DNA of 64,000 nucleotides from Nocardia inohanensis NBRC 100128 (GCF_001612945.1 NZ_BDBK01000001.1:124001-188000); one strand, 5' to 3'. Positions 25,151 to 35,081 are shown, numbered from the stretch's first letter. Notes: generated by a model not told the origin, from the letters alone. Translations and numbers: made by a program.

Positions 25151-26593
25151 TCAGCGCTGGCTGACCGCGCCTTCGGCGGCCTCGGCCCATTCGCGCCACT
25201 GCTTGGCCTGCTCCAGTGCCTTCTCGGCATCGCGAGTCTTGCCCGCCGCCTGGGCTTTCGCGGCCTGCTCCTCGAATTGCGCTACACGCTCACGGAACTG
25301 GGCCGCGCGCGCCATCGCCTCGGGATCGCTGCGCCGCCACTGCGCGTCCACGGCCTCGCGCACCCGCTTCTCGATGGCGCGCAGGCGCGCTTCCAGATCG
25401 TGGATGCGCTCGCGCGGCACCTTGCCGATGGCATCCCACTTCTCCTGCAATTCGCGCAGTGCCGTGCGCGCCGCGTCGAGTCCGGCCTCCGGATCGATGT
25501 TCTCGTAGGCCAGCAGCAGTTCTTCCTTGGCGGTGGCATTGTGCTCGAACTCCGCGTCCCGCTCCGAAGCGGCCGAATTGCGGGCGGCGAAGAACACGTC
25601 CTGCGCGGCCTTGAAGCGCCGCCACAGCTGCTCGTCCGCCTCGCGCGGGGCGCGACCTGCGGCCTTCCAATCGTTCAGCAGGTCACGGAAGACTGCCGCG
25701 GTGCCGGACCAGTCGGTGGAGCCGGAGAGCTCCTCGGCCCGCACGCACAGTTCTTCCTTGCGCGTCTTGGCCGATGCCCGTTCCCGGTCGAGTTCGGCGA
25801 AGTGCGCGCCCCGGCGGCGGTTGAACGCCTCGCGCGCCTTGGAGAAGCGCCGCCACAGCGCGTCGTCGACCTTGCGATCCACGCCGCGAATGGTCTTCCA
25901 CTCGTCGAGGATCTCGCGCAGCCGATCGCCCGCGGCCTTCCACTGGGTGGATTCGGCGGCGATCTGCTCGGCCTCGGCGGCCAGGGCTTCCTTGCGCTCG
26001 GTCTGCTCGTGCCGGGTGCGTTCCTTCTCCTCCTTGGCGTGCGCGGCCGCCTCGTCGGAGTGCTCGATGATCGCCCGCAAACGCGCGGTCAAACCATCCA
26101 GATCACCGATCACCGCGGCGGTCGGCAATGTCTCGGCAAGCGCGGTGGCCGCGGCCTTGGTCTTGCGGGCGTCGGTGCCGGCGGCCAGCCTGGCCTCCAG
26201 CAGCGCCACCTCGGTGGCCAGATCGTCGAAGCGGCGGCCGAAGTGCGCGAGCCCTTCGGCGGCATCGCCGGCCTGCCAGGAGCCGATCTCGCGTTCGCCC
26301 TCGGCGGTCTTCACCCACGCCGTGCCGTCCTCGTCGACCCGGCCCCACTGGCTGGGGTCGCTCACGGTGGGGACCACCACCGGATGCGGGTGCGGGGTGG
26401 CCGGGCCGGGTGCGGGTTTGACGGCGTGTGGTTTGGGAGCCTCCGGTTTCCGCCCCGGAGCACCCGGACGGGGCCCGGCGGCGGCTGCCGGTGACGGGCG
26501 CTGGGCGGCGGCTGCCGGTGACGGACGCTCGGTGGCCGCTGGGGTCGTCGACTCCGGCTGGGTGGCCTTCTCGGTTCCGTTGTTGTCGGTCAT
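25151..26593 (-). CDS. DUF349 coiled-coil protein (Rv2731-like)
   Basis: A 480-residue, highly charged helical protein with several DUF349 repeats. The repeated pattern is LWRRF(K/S)xAR(E/D)xF followed by a long helix, visible at about residues 250, 330 and near the end. Residues 1-100 are Pro/Ala-rich and disordered; after them [20 protein letters not shown] is a conserved opening of this family. Members of unknown function are widespread in actinobacteria, and in M. tuberculosis the homologue lies in the same neighbourhood. No membrane segment is seen. It is divergent from the Rv2728c-like gene. Confidence 0.85.
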   Translation of the reverse strand: MTDNNGTEKATQPESTTPAATERPSPAAAAQRPSPAAAAGPRPGAPGRKPEAPKPHAVKPAPGPATPHPHPVVVPTVSDPSQWGRVDEDGTAWVKTAEGEREIGSWQAGDAAEGLAHFGRRFDDLATEVALLEARLAAGTDARKTKAAATALAETLPTAAVIGDLDGLTARLRAIIEHSDEAAAHAKEEKERTRHEQTERKEALAAEAEQIAAESTQWKAAGDRLREILDEWKTIRGVDRKVDDALWRRFSKAREAFNRRRGAHFAELDRERASAKTRKEELCVRAEELSGSTDWSGTAAVFRDLLNDWKAAGRAPREADEQLWRRFKAAQDVFFAARNSAASERDAEFEHNATAKEELLLAYENIDPEAGLDAARTALRELQEKWDAIGKVPRERIHDLEARLRAIEKRVREAVDAQWRRSDPEAMARAAQFRERVAQFEEQAAKAQAAGKTRDAEKALEQAKQWREWAEAAEGAVSQR

Positions 26594-26656
26594 TGCTCCT
26601 CGTCCCTGCCGCGCGTCACGGCTGCCTGGTTACGCCCTAGCTCATCGGTCTAGCTG

Positions 26657-26681
26657 CATCCCATTCAACCAGGCTGGGATG
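26657..26681. promoter_or_regulatory. Inverted repeat in the DUF349/Rv2728c-like divergent region
   Basis: CATCCCA (26657-26663) and TGGGATG (26675-26681) are perfect 7-bp arms separated by 11 bases, in the 176-base region from which two genes diverge. It could be an operator or a small hairpin in the leader of either transcript. Confidence 0.35.
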
Positions 26682-26769
26682 GGAAATGCTGTCTTTGAGC
26701 CAGCTTCGGCGGCGCGGCGACCCAGGTGGGGTGGGGCTGGTGAGGTGCGTTAGCGCTACGGTTGACGGC

Positions 26770-27654
26770 GTGTTCTGTGTTGCGTCGCTGGTCCCCTCGC
26801 CGCCCGTGCTGGTACCCGAGCTCGGTGGTGCCGCGGGTGCGGCGGTATCGGGCGAGGTGGCGGGGTTGCGGGCCGCGGTGCTGGGGGCCGCCGGGGCGCT
26901 GGCGGACCGGGCGGCGCGGTGGGTCGTGGTGGGGGTCGATGCGGAGGTGACCTCGGAATTCGTACTGGTCGGTGTGTCCGCCGCGTCGGATGGGACTGCG
27001 GCCGGAGCGTCCGGTGCGGGGGCGGTCCGCGCTTTCGGTCCGGAGACGGTCGGTTCGTTCCGGGGATACGGCGTGGATGTGCGCGTCGGGCTGTCCGGAA
27101 TATCGGATCGTGAGCCCAGCAAACAATCCGCCAATGCCGCGCCAACACCGGCGGGCGATAGTGACGGGGTGATCGCGGACCCGACCTTGCCCTTGCCGGT
27201 ACTGATCGGTGGCTGGTTGCGGGAAACGGTGGCACCGGAAGCCGTCGCCGAAGCGCGCGTTCTTTGTGCCGATGCCGCGCCCGCGGACTGCCTGGAATTC
27301 GGCAGGCGACTACGCGCCGAACTGGATGCGCGACCCGAACCTTGCGGCGTGCTGGTCGTCGCCGACGGCGCCGCCACACTCTCGCTCGCCGCGCCGCGCT
27401 ATTTCGACGAGCGCGCACAAGATGTACAGGCCGGGATCGATCGCGCATTGGACGCCGGGGACCGGTCCGCGCTCGCCGCACTGGACAGTGCGTTGTGTGC
27501 CGAGCTCGCGGTCGGTGGCCGGGCGGCCTACCAGGTGCTGGCCGGGCTGTTCGTCGCCGATGTCGCTGACCCGCGGGTCGAAACCCGTTATGCCGCTGCG
27601 CCGTTCGGGGTCGGCTACCACGCGAGCGTCTGGCTGCCGGGGGAGCGCACATGA
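26770..27654 (+). CDS. Class III extradiol dioxygenase-like protein (Rv2728c-like)
   Basis: A 294-residue protein that opens [20 protein letters not shown] and contains [21 protein letters not shown], features of the class III extradiol dioxygenase (LigB-like) fold. It occupies the place of Rv2728c upstream of miaA. The usual metal-binding His pair near the N-terminus is not obvious, so enzyme activity is doubtful. GTG 26770 was chosen because it starts the fold; a longer reading from 26686 has no support. The stop overlaps the miaA ATG (ATGA), so it is coupled to miaA. Confidence 0.75.
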   Translation: MFCVASLVPSPPVLVPELGGAAGAAVSGEVAGLRAAVLGAAGALADRAARWVVVGVDAEVTSEFVLVGVSAASDGTAAGASGAGAVRAFGPETVGSFRGYGVDVRVGLSGISDREPSKQSANAAPTPAGDSDGVIADPTLPLPVLIGGWLRETVAPEAVAEARVLCADAAPADCLEFGRRLRAELDARPEPCGVLVVADGAATLSLAAPRYFDERAQDVQAGIDRALDAGDRSALAALDSALCAELAVGGRAAYQVLAGLFVADVADPRVETRYAAAPFGVGYHASVWLPGERT

Positions 27655-28583
27655 TCACGCCCATTGCCGTGGTCGGGCCCACCGCCACCGGGAAATCCGA
27701 TCTCGCACTGGAGCTGGCCGAGCGCCTGCACGGCGAGATCGTGAACATCGATGCCATGCAGCTGTATCGCGGCATGGATATCGGCACCGCGAAGCTGCCT
27801 CCGGCGCAACGGCGCGGGATTCCGCACCATCAACTCGATGTTCTCGATGTCACCGAGACCGCCACGGTCGCGTCGTATCAGAGCGCGGCGCGCGCGGATG
27901 TGGAGGCGATTATGGCGCGCGGGCACACGCCGGTCATCGTCGGTGGTTCGATGATGTATGTGCAAGCGCTGCTTGATGATTGGGACTTCCCGGCCACCGA
28001 CCCGTCGGTTCGCGCCAAATGGGAGGCGGTCCTCGACGAACGCGGTGTGGTGGCCGTGCACGAGGCCCTGAAGGCGGCCGATCCGGTCGCCGCCGCCACC
28101 ATCCTGCCCACCGACGGCCGGCGCATGGTGCGCGCGCTGGAGGTCGTCGAGATCACCGGGCAGCCGTTCGCCGCCTCCGCCCCGCAGATCGGTGAACCGC
28201 GCTGGGGGACCCGGATCATCGGCGTCGACCGCGAGACCGCCGAACTCGATGCCCGCATCGAACTACGCACCTCGCTCATGTTCGAATCCGGTCTCGTCGA
28301 CGAGGTGCAGGCGCTGATCGGCCAGGGCCTGCGCGACGGCCAAACCGCCCGCCGCGCTATCGGTTACGCACAAGTCCTCGACTATCTCGACAACGAATAC
28401 GACCTGAACGAAGCGCAGGAGCGCACGTTCATCGGCACCCGCCGCTATGTCCGGCGGCAACGCTCGTGGTTCCGGCGGGATCGGCGGGTGCGCTGGGTGA
28501 ACGGCGCGGACCCGGAACTGGTGACGACCACGCTGTCGCTCATCGGCTCCCCGACGACGAGGGACGAACAGGAAGTCGGCTGA
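27651..28583 (+). CDS. miaA: tRNA dimethylallyltransferase MiaA
   Basis: A 310-residue enzyme that transfers a dimethylallyl group to A37 of UNN-reading tRNAs, the step before MiaB. The P-loop GPTATGKS is at residues 9-16. The family motif usually written [15 protein letters not shown] appears as [15 protein letters not shown], so Ser is replaced by Ala. The end carries [14 protein letters not shown], typical for the tRNA-binding tail. It overlaps the preceding gene by 4 bases and touches the next gene directly, giving a run of four coupled genes to dapF. Confidence 0.95.
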   Translation: MITPIAVVGPTATGKSDLALELAERLHGEIVNIDAMQLYRGMDIGTAKLPPAQRRGIPHHQLDVLDVTETATVASYQSAARADVEAIMARGHTPVIVGGSMMYVQALLDDWDFPATDPSVRAKWEAVLDERGVVAVHEALKAADPVAAATILPTDGRRMVRALEVVEITGQPFAASAPQIGEPRWGTRIIGVDRETAELDARIELRTSLMFESGLVDEVQALIGQGLRDGQTARRAIGYAQVLDYLDNEYDLNEAQERTFIGTRRYVRRQRSWFRRDRRVRWVNGADPELVTTTLSLIGSPTTRDEQEVG

Positions 28584-29405
28584 GTGACACGCCGCGTGAA
28601 CACCCGCACCGCCGCGGTTCAGGTATGGCAGGCATATCTCAACAATCGCGCCACCCGTCTGCGAGACGGCCGTTTCCTGGTGCACGGCCGCCATGCCATC
28701 GCCCGCGCGCTCGAATGCCGTTGGCCCCTGGAGACTCTCGTCTATCGGCTCGGTGCGCCGGAGCCGTCGCCGTGGGCGCGTGAAGTGCTCGACTCCAGCG
28801 GGGTGCCCAGTGTCGGCCTGGTCCCCGAGGTGATGGCCGAGCTGGCCGAACCCGTCGGCGGGGTGCCCGAATTGGTGGCGGTGGCCGTCACCCGCCGCAT
28901 GGAACTCGACGATTTCGCGCCCGGCACCCCCGTGGAACCGGTCCCCGTGGTCGTCATCGACCGCCCGACCTCGCCCGCGCGCCTCGGCGCCCTGATCCGC
29001 TCGGCCGTCGCCTTCGGCGCGGGCGGCGTCATCGTGACCGGTACCGGCGCAGACCATTACGACCCGCAGAGCGTGCGCGCCTCCGGCGGCGCCCTCTTCG
29101 CCGTCCCGGTGCTGCGCGCCCCCGGCCCCGCCGCCGTCAGCGCTTTCCGAACCCGCCAGCAGGCCCGCGGTATCCCCACCCGTATCGTCGGCAGTGACGA
29201 TCACGGCGGCATCGCCATCGACGAGCTCGACTTCGACGGCGCCACCGTCCTGGTCGTCGGCGACGACAGCGAATCACTCGCCCCCACCTGGCGACAGGTC
29301 TGCGACGAGCTGGTCTGCATCCCGACCGACGGCACCCTCGGTGCCCCCTCGGCGGCGGCGGTGGCCCTGTACGAAATAGCCCGGCAACGCCGGGCGTTGC
29401 GGTGA
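28584..29405 (+). CDS. SpoU/TrmH-type RNA 2'-O-methyltransferase-like protein
   Basis: A 273-residue SPOUT-class protein. The SpoU domain is residues about 110-270 with [20 protein letters not shown], where the family's catalytic Arg is kept, and [14 protein letters not shown]. The SAM-binding end reads [10 protein letters not shown] and [17 protein letters not shown]. Two usual Asn positions differ: motif 1 has PARLG instead of PxNxG, and motif 3 has GAPSA where SLNVS is usual. It should still bind RNA, but activity is less certain. GTG 28584 starts directly after the miaA stop, and GTGA at its own stop may couple dapF. Confidence 0.8.
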   Translation: MTRRVNTRTAAVQVWQAYLNNRATRLRDGRFLVHGRHAIARALECRWPLETLVYRLGAPEPSPWAREVLDSSGVPSVGLVPEVMAELAEPVGGVPELVAVAVTRRMELDDFAPGTPVEPVPVVVIDRPTSPARLGALIRSAVAFGAGGVIVTGTGADHYDPQSVRASGGALFAVPVLRAPGPAAVSAFRTRQQARGIPTRIVGSDDHGGIAIDELDFDGATVLVVGDDSESLAPTWRQVCDELVCIPTDGTLGAPSAAAVALYEIARQRRALR

Positions 29406-29410
29406 GGACT

Positions 29411-30364
29411 ATGACGCGCATGGACAACGGCACGGTATCCGACGGCTCCCCCCTGACCGGTGCGGCCGATATCGAATACACCAAGGGTCACGGCACCCAG
29501 AACGATTTCGTCATCCTCCCCGATGCCGACGCCTGGCTCCAGCTCACCGAGTCCCGCGTAGCCGCCCTCTGCGACCGCCAGCGCGGCCTCGGCGCCGACG
29601 GCGTCCTGCGCGTAGCCAAAGCCGCCGCCCTGCTCGAAACCGGTGTCCTGCAATCCCTCCCGGAAGGCGTAAGCGCCACCGACTGGTTCATGGACTACCG
29701 CAACGCCGACGGCTCCATCGCCGAGATGTGCGGCAACGGCGTCCGAGTCTTCGCCCACTACCTCGCGGCCACCGGCCTCGAAGAGCGCACCGAATTCGTC
29801 GTAGGCTCCCGAGCCGGCGCCCGCCCCGTAACCGTCCACCACGCCGACCCCGTCCACGGCGAAGTAACCGTAGCCATGGGCCGCGTCCGCGTCCTCGGCG
29901 AATCCACCGGCTCCATCGACAACCGCCAATTCACCGGCCTCGGCATCGACGTAGGCAACCCCCACCTGGCCTGCGTAGCACCGTCCCTCACCCGAGAATC
30001 CCTCGAAGCCCTCGATTTCACCCAACCCCCCGGCTTCGACCACACCCTCTTCCCCCACGGCGTGAACCTCGAAATCCTCACCCCCCTCCACGTAGACCCC
30101 GACGGCCAAAGGGCCGTAAACATGCGAGTCTACGAACGAGGCGTAGGCGAAACCCGTTCCTGCGGAACCGGAACCGTAGCCGCCGCCGCCTCCGCCCTGG
30201 CCTCCACCGGCTTCGACCTCACCACCGACACCGGCCACCTCCAAGTCCACATCCCCGGCGGCACAGTCACAGTCACCATCACCCAAGGCACCGCCACCCT
30301 CCGCGGCCCCTCCACCTTGGTCGCCACCGGCCGCATCGCCGCCAAATGGTGGCAGGACGCCTGA
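29411..30364 (+). CDS. dapF: Diaminopimelate epimerase DapF
   Basis: A 317-residue epimerase that converts LL- to meso-diaminopimelate for lysine and peptidoglycan. The two catalytic cysteines are in [14 protein letters not shown] (about residue 98) and [11 protein letters not shown] (about 250). The N-terminal [11 protein letters not shown] is typical. ATG 29411 was chosen; GTG 29402, overlapping the preceding stop, and ATG 29420 are alternatives. Codon use is extreme, with almost every third base C, in sharp contrast to the G/T-ending codons of the nucleotidyltransferase gene 300 bases further on. Confidence 0.96.
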   Translation: MTRMDNGTVSDGSPLTGAADIEYTKGHGTQNDFVILPDADAWLQLTESRVAALCDRQRGLGADGVLRVAKAAALLETGVLQSLPEGVSATDWFMDYRNADGSIAEMCGNGVRVFAHYLAATGLEERTEFVVGSRAGARPVTVHHADPVHGEVTVAMGRVRVLGESTGSIDNRQFTGLGIDVGNPHLACVAPSLTRESLEALDFTQPPGFDHTLFPHGVNLEILTPLHVDPDGQRAVNMRVYERGVGETRSCGTGTVAAAASALASTGFDLTTDTGHLQVHIPGGTVTVTITQGTATLRGPSTLVATGRIAAKWWQDA

Positions 30365-30564
30365 CCTACTCGGTCCAGATCGCAGTTCTATCGAGCGAAG
30401 ATCGTCTCCGGATAGCATGTGATCACGTCGAGCTGCCGGACCAACGATTCCGGCACTTCCTCTATGCGCGGATGTTCGAAGTGCTGAAAAACTCTGCCGT
30501 CTACGGTCGTGACGCACGCCGCCTGATCTCGAAGGTCTTGGCCGAGCTGAATGAGCTCGGATAG
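30346..30564 (+). CDS. Short reading frame of doubtful status downstream of dapF
   Basis: A 72-codon frame overlapping the dapF end by 19 bases. It would encode a small basic/acidic helical peptide ([22 protein letters not shown] near the middle). Its third positions are clearly less GC-rich than the neighbours, and no ribosome site precedes its ATG. It may be a remnant of a transferred gene rather than a working one. Apart from this frame, the 310 bases between dapF and the nucleotidyltransferase contain nothing I recognise. Confidence 0.25.
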   Translation: MVAGRLTYSVQIAVLSSEDRLRIACDHVELPDQRFRHFLYARMFEVLKNSAVYGRDARRLISKVLAELNELG

Positions 30565-30674
30565 CGGCGATTGCCGCTGTGCTGCGGTGCGTGTGTCGCC
30601 GTGGGAAATTCGGTGGGATTCGCGGTGGTGAAGAAGGATACTTCGGGCGTCCGCGGGGATGGGAGAGGTGCGCG

Positions 30675-31367
30675 ATGAGTGACCGGAGTGATCTGCTGTT
30701 GGAGGGTGTGGTGGGGAGCCATGCTTATGGGTTGGCTACGCCTGCAAGTGATTTCGATTATCTCGGGGTTTATGTGGAGCCGACTCGGACGTTTCTCGGG
30801 TTGCATCCGCCTTCGAGGGATCGGGGGACTCGGCAGGGGCGGGACGGGGCGGATGCTACCTATCATGAGGTGGGGAAGGTGATGGGGTTGATTTTGTCTT
30901 GTAATCCGACTGCCAGTGAGATTTTGTGGTTGGAGGAGTACACGGTTGCGACGGAGTTCGGGCGGGAATTGATTTCGTTGCGGTCGGAGTTTCTTTCGGC
31001 GGAGCGGGTTCGGCATTCTTACTTCGGGTATGCGATGGCGCAGTTTCGGCGGATGTTGCATCGGCGGGAGACGCAGGGGTTGGGGGATGTGCGGCTGGCC
31101 AAGCATGCGCGGCATGTGCGGCGGCTTTTGTGGCAGGGGTATGAGCTTTATACGACGGGGGTGCTGCCCATTCGGTTGCCGGATCCGGAGCCTTATTTCG
31201 AGTTCGGGCGGCAGATGATGGAGGAGTCGGGGGAGGCTGCGGCGAAGGCGTTGATCGCGGAGTACGAGGCTAAGTTCGATGCTGCTACGAGTGCTTTGCC
31301 GAAGCGGGCGAATGAGGCTCCGCTGGAGGAGTTCTTGCAGCGGGTGCGGCGGGCCAATCTGGATTGA
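30675..31367 (+). CDS. RlaP-type nucleotidyltransferase (DNA polymerase beta superfamily)
   Basis: A 230-residue nucleotidyltransferase. GSHAYGLATPASDFDYLGVY at residues about 14-33 is the pol-beta motif GSxxxG...DxD. WLEEYTV near residue 80 and the C-terminal helical part with KHARHVRRLLWQGYEL match the PF10127 (RlaP/YcgL) family. Some members belong to RNA-repair or toxin-like operons; the reaction here is unknown. ATG 30675 is preceded by GAGAGGTGCGCG. The gene uses many G- and T-ending codons (ttg, att, gtt, ggg), unlike the C-ending codons of dapF, hinting at a different history. No partner gene is adjacent. Confidence 0.82.
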   Translation: MSDRSDLLLEGVVGSHAYGLATPASDFDYLGVYVEPTRTFLGLHPPSRDRGTRQGRDGADATYHEVGKVMGLILSCNPTASEILWLEEYTVATEFGRELISLRSEFLSAERVRHSYFGYAMAQFRRMLHRRETQGLGDVRLAKHARHVRRLLWQGYELYTTGVLPIRLPDPEPYFEFGRQMMEESGEAAAKALIAEYEAKFDAATSALPKRANEAPLEEFLQRVRRANLD

Positions 31368-31376
31368 CGGTGCGGG

Positions 31377-31865
31377 TCAGCGGTCGCCGATGCTGGGTTC
31401 CAGTGCGGCGGCCGCGGATTGCGCGGCGGCGCAGGCGTCGGTGGTGTGATCGTTGACCATGATGGTGAGGACGCTGGTGGCGGTGCGGAGGTTGGTGGCG
31501 CAGCCGAGGAAGTCCTGGGGGCCGGTGTAGGCGTCGCGGTTGTTGATTTTGGTGATGGCGGGGGTGGCGCCGCGGGATTTGGCTGCGGCCAGGGCGTAGT
31601 CGTAGGTGAATCCCGCGGGGGCGGAGGCGTTGGGGTGTTCGAGCATCAAGGTTCCGCCGGCACCGGAGAGGGTGCAGCGGACGGCGTGGCCGTTGGGAGA
31701 TGCGGTGGTCTGCTTCGACTTCGGGTCGAAGTGCGCGTCTTGCAGGGCGCGGTCGGAGATCTCCGTGCACGGGTTGAAGGGGCCCGTCGGGGTGGCGGAG
31801 GTGGAGCAACCGGTGATGGTGAATGCGGCCACGGTGATGACTAGGCCGGCGATGTGCGCCCGCAT
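31377..31865 (-). CDS. DUF3558-type lipoprotein
   Basis: A 162-residue secreted lipoprotein. The signal peptide ends TITGC (Cys20), and the mature part begins with a Ser/Thr/Pro linker and FNPCTEISDRALQDAHFDP, the opening of the DUF3558 family of actinobacteria. Four cysteines in the mature part suggest two disulfides. Members sit outside the membrane; their function is unknown. It is convergent with the nucleotidyltransferase (9 bases between stops) and downstream of nothing on its own strand, so it is probably monocistronic. Confidence 0.82.
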   Translation of the reverse strand: MRAHIAGLVITVAAFTITGCSTSATPTGPFNPCTEISDRALQDAHFDPKSKQTTASPNGHAVRCTLSGAGGTLMLEHPNASAPAGFTYDYALAAAKSRGATPAITKINNRDAYTGPQDFLGCATNLRTATSVLTIMVNDHTTDACAAAQSAAAALEPSIGDR

Positions 31866-31960
31866 GAACAGTTCCCCTACAGCTCAGTGATCGGTCGGTG
31901 TGAGCCGAGCCGTCGTCACTGTAGCGAGATCCCGCGGGCGGGCGCACCTCGGCGAAACGG

Positions 31961-33061
31961 TCATACGGTGGCCAGGTCCAGGACCGGGTAGTCGGTGTAA
32001 CCCTCGGGGCCGCCGGTGTACATGAGGTGGGCGTCGCGGACCGGGTTGAGCGGGGCCGCGCTGCGCAGCCGCTCGATCAGGTCGGGGTTGGCGAGGAAGG
32101 AACGGCCCAGGGACACCAGGTCGGCGCCCGCCGCCAGCAGCGCTTCGGCCGCCGCCCGGCCACCGTCCACGGGCAGCGGCACCCCCCAGCCGAGGTTCGG
32201 ATTGGCGATGAGCGTGCCGGTCCACAGCGCCCGGAGCCGGTGGAACAGTGCGCTTTCCGGGTCGGCGAAGACCAGGTGCAGATAGGCGAGATCCCGTTCG
32301 GCCAGGGCGGCGACCAGGACCGGGTACAGCGCTTCGGTGTCGCCCTCGGCGATGCCGTTGGCGGTGACTCCGGGGGACAGGCGGATGCCGACCCGCTCCG
32401 CCCCGATCGCGGCGACCACCGCATCCACCACCGCGAGGGTGAACCGGATGCGATTGGCGATGCTGCCGCCGTATTCATCACTGCGCCGATTGGTGTTGTC
32501 GGACAGGAACTGGTGCAGCAGATACCCATTGGCGCTGTGGATTTCGACACCCTCGAATCCGGCCGCGATGGCATTGCGGGCGGCGACAGCGAAATCGGCG
32601 ACGGTGGCCTCGATTTCGGCCGCGTCCATTTCTTTCGGCACCACGGAATCCTGATGCCCGGCCGGAGTGTGAATGCCTTCGGGCAGCGGAATGGGTGAGG
32701 GTGCGACCGGAGTCAGACCGCTGTTCGCCGGATGCCCGACCCGCCCGCCGTGTTGAAGCTGCACGAACATCCGCCCGCCGGCTTCCCGCACCGATCCGGT
32801 GACCCGCCGCCACCCTTGGACCTGCGAGTCGGTGTACAGCCCGGGGATATCGGTGTAGGTCTGCCCGACCCGGCTGGGCGTGGTCGCCTCGGCGATGATC
32901 AAACCCGCCCCGGCCCGCTGCGTGTAGTACTCCCGCATCAACTCGGTGGGAGTCCCGTCCGCGGCCGCCCGGTTACGGGTCATGGGAGCCATCACGAGCC
33001 GATGCGAGAGTTCCTGGTCACCGAGCCGGTAGGTGCTGAAGACCGCTGCTGAATTCGTCAT
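31961..33061 (-). CDS. Old Yellow Enzyme-family ene-reductase
   Basis: A 366-residue FMN oxidoreductase that reduces activated C=C bonds or nitro compounds (NemA-like). The N-terminus has LVMAPMTRNRA, the middle VQLQHGGRVGHPANSG, then GVEIHSANGYLLHQFL and RSDEYGGS, and the end LVSLGRSFLANPD, all in family order. ATG 33061 was chosen on the basis of the typical N-terminus. The gene is divergent from a MerR regulator; the 60-base region between holds a near-perfect 20-bp palindrome. The MerR protein probably induces it in response to electrophiles. Confidence 0.92.
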   Translation of the reverse strand: MTNSAAVFSTYRLGDQELSHRLVMAPMTRNRAAADGTPTELMREYYTQRAGAGLIIAEATTPSRVGQTYTDIPGLYTDSQVQGWRRVTGSVREAGGRMFVQLQHGGRVGHPANSGLTPVAPSPIPLPEGIHTPAGHQDSVVPKEMDAAEIEATVADFAVAARNAIAAGFEGVEIHSANGYLLHQFLSDNTNRRSDEYGGSIANRIRFTLAVVDAVVAAIGAERVGIRLSPGVTANGIAEGDTEALYPVLVAALAERDLAYLHLVFADPESALFHRLRALWTGTLIANPNLGWGVPLPVDGGRAAAEALLAAGADLVSLGRSFLANPDLIERLRSAAPLNPVRDAHLMYTGGPEGYTDYPVLDLATV

Positions 33062-33075
33062 GCCGGTAAGGTAAA

Positions 33076-33095
33076 ACCTGACATCGATGTGAGGT
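33076..33095. promoter_or_regulatory. MerR-type operator between ene-reductase and MerR genes
   Basis: ACCTGACATCGATGTGAGGT is a 20-bp palindrome with a single mismatched pair, placed 15 bases upstream of the ene-reductase start and 26 bases upstream of the merR-type gene. The length and divergent placement fit a MerR-family operator lying in a promoter spacer. Confidence 0.7.
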
Positions 33096-33121
33096 GCAAG
33101 TCCTGAGTTGCGGAGTCCCCC

Positions 33122-33493
33122 ATGCGAATCGGTGAGCTGGCCAAACGCACCGGTGTGAGCGAACGCTCGCTGCGGTACTACGAGGAGCAGCACCTGCTGG
33201 TCGCCGCGCGCACGCCCGGCGGGCAGCGCGACTACCCTGAGATGGCGGTGGATCGCGTGATCCACATTCAAGAGCTCTTCGCGGCGGGCCTGAACAGCAA
33301 GAAGATCTTCCAGATCCTGCCGTGCATGCGCGATACCGACGGCGGCGCGAACGAGCGCGCCACACCCGAACTGGTCGACGAATTGCGGTTCGAACGCGAT
33401 CGCATCGATCGCACCATCGCCGACCTGCTGCGCTCGCGCGAAGTCCTCGATGATGTGATCGTCCGGGCGGGCGAGCGCTTCGCCGGGAAATAA
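33122..33493 (+). CDS. MerR-family transcriptional regulator
   Basis: A 123-residue MerR protein. The winged helix starts at the first residue (MRIGELAKRTGVSERSLRYYEEQHLL) followed by LVAARTPGGQRDY, and a dimerisation coiled coil at about 75-115. It has a single cysteine (ILPCMRDTD) and none of the paired metal-binding cysteines of MerR or CueR, so a metal ligand is unlikely. It probably senses an organic or redox signal and controls the divergent ene-reductase. The next gene, hflX, follows after 42 bases and has its own ribosome site. Confidence 0.9.
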   Translation: MRIGELAKRTGVSERSLRYYEEQHLLVAARTPGGQRDYPEMAVDRVIHIQELFAAGLNSKKIFQILPCMRDTDGGANERATPELVDELRFERDRIDRTIADLLRSREVLDDVIVRAGERFAGK

Positions 33494-33535
33494 CCGAATG
33501 CGGGCGCTTGGCGGTCCGTGGGACCATGGAGGCGT

Positions 33536-35065
33536 ATGAGTAAACAAGAAACCTACGAGTTCACTCCCGCCGGGGAGTTCGACGACGACGATGCGCAGGA
33601 CGCCGCGCGAGCCGCAGCACAGAACGGCGCGCAAGACGACGCGCAGGACGGCTGGTCCGCCGCGCCGACCGTCGGTGAGTTGCAGCTCGAGGAGCGTGCT
33701 TCGCTGCGCCGCCAAGCCGGTCTCTCCACCGAGCTGGAGGACGTCACCGAGGTCGAGTACCGGCAGCTGCGACTCGAAAGAGTGGTACTGGTCGGTGTCT
33801 GGACCGAGGGCACGGCCGCACAGGCCGAGGCGAGTATGGCCGAGCTGACCGCGCTGGCCGAGACCGCCGGTTCCGAGGTGCTCGATTCGCTGGTGCAGCG
33901 GCGCGACAAACCGGACAAGGCCACCTACATCGGTTCCGGCAAGACCGAGGAACTGCGCGCCATCGTCCTGGAGACGGGCGCGGACACGGTGATCGCCGAC
34001 GGTGAACTCTCGCCCGCGCAGCTGACCGCGCTGGAGAAGGTCGTCAAGGTGAAGGTCATCGACCGCACCGCCTTGATCCTGGATATCTTCGCCCAGCACG
34101 CCACCTCGCGTGAGGGCAAGGCGCAGGTCTCGCTGGCGCAAATGGAGTACATGATGCCGCGGCTGCGCGGCTGGGGTGAGTCCATGTCCCGGCAGGCCGG
34201 TGGCCGGGCCGGTAGCAATGGCGGCGTGGGTCTGCGTGGTCCCGGTGAGACGAAGATCGAAACCGATCGCCGTCGCATTCGTGAGCGAATGGCCAAGCTG
34301 CGCCGCGAGATTCGCGAGATGAAGACTGCCCGCGACACCAAACGCGCCCGCCGCACCTCCAGCGGTATTCCGCAGGTCGCCATCGTCGGCTACACCAACG
34401 CCGGCAAGTCGAGCCTGATGAACGCGCTGACCGGCGCCGGAATCCTGGTGCAGGACGCCCTGTTCGCAACCTTGGATCCGACCACCCGCAAGGCCGCCCT
34501 GGAAGACGGCCGCGAGGTCGTCTTCACCGACACCGTCGGTTTCGTGCGCCACCTACCCACCCAGCTGGTCGAGGCGTTCCGCTCCACCTTGGAAGAGGTG
34601 ACCGGCGCGGACCTGCTGCTGCATGTGGTGGACGGTTCCGACCCGCTCCCGGATCAGCAGATCAAGGCGGTCCGCGAGGTCATCACGGACGTGCTGCGCG
34701 AAACCAAGACCCCGGCCCCGCCGGAACTGCTGGTAGTCAACAAGATCGACGCCCTCGATCCCATGGAGCTGACCCAGCTGCGCGGCTGGCTGCCCGACGC
34801 CGTCTTCGTCTCCGCGCAGACCGGCCAGGGTCTCGACGACCTGAAGGCTCGCTTGGACACGGTGCTCGGCGGCCTGGATGTCGAGGTCAGCGTCCTGCTG
34901 CCCTACACCCGCGGCGACCTGCTCGCTCGCATCCACGCGGACGGCAAGATCCTGAGCGAGGAGCACGAGGAGACCGGCACCCGCGTCCGCGCCCGGGTCC
35001 CGAATGCGCTGGCAGGCCAGCTCACCGAATTCGCGCACGCTGGAAGCGCTGCCACCGAGCAGTGA
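33536..35065 (+). CDS. hflX: Ribosome-associated GTPase HflX
   Basis: A 509-residue GTPase that splits or rescues stalled ribosomes under stress. The N-terminal HflX domain carries YIGSGKTEELR and RTALILDIFAQHATSREGK, then MPRLRGWGESMSRQAGG. The G domain shows G1 GYTNAGKSSL (about 283), G3 DTVGF and G4 NKID. The first 65 residues are acidic and disordered, as in other actinobacterial HflX. ATG 33536 is preceded by GGAGGCGT. A very strong terminator follows the stop. The gene lies between dapF and the fadE20-like gene in the same order as in mycobacteria. Confidence 0.95.
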   Translation: MSKQETYEFTPAGEFDDDDAQDAARAAAQNGAQDDAQDGWSAAPTVGELQLEERASLRRQAGLSTELEDVTEVEYRQLRLERVVLVGVWTEGTAAQAEASMAELTALAETAGSEVLDSLVQRRDKPDKATYIGSGKTEELRAIVLETGADTVIADGELSPAQLTALEKVVKVKVIDRTALILDIFAQHATSREGKAQVSLAQMEYMMPRLRGWGESMSRQAGGRAGSNGGVGLRGPGETKIETDRRRIRERMAKLRREIREMKTARDTKRARRTSSGIPQVAIVGYTNAGKSSLMNALTGAGILVQDALFATLDPTTRKAALEDGREVVFTDTVGFVRHLPTQLVEAFRSTLEEVTGADLLLHVVDGSDPLPDQQIKAVREVITDVLRETKTPAPPELLVVNKIDALDPMELTQLRGWLPDAVFVSAQTGQGLDDLKARLDTVLGGLDVEVSVLLPYTRGDLLARIHADGKILSEEHEETGTRVRARVPNALAGQLTEFAHAGSAATEQ

Positions 35066-35081
35066 TTCGGCCCGAGCCGCA

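Noticed and set aside
33122..33493. Mercury- or copper-sensing MerR protein
   Set aside because: Only one Cys; metal-binding Cys pairs are missing and the neighbour is an ene-reductase.
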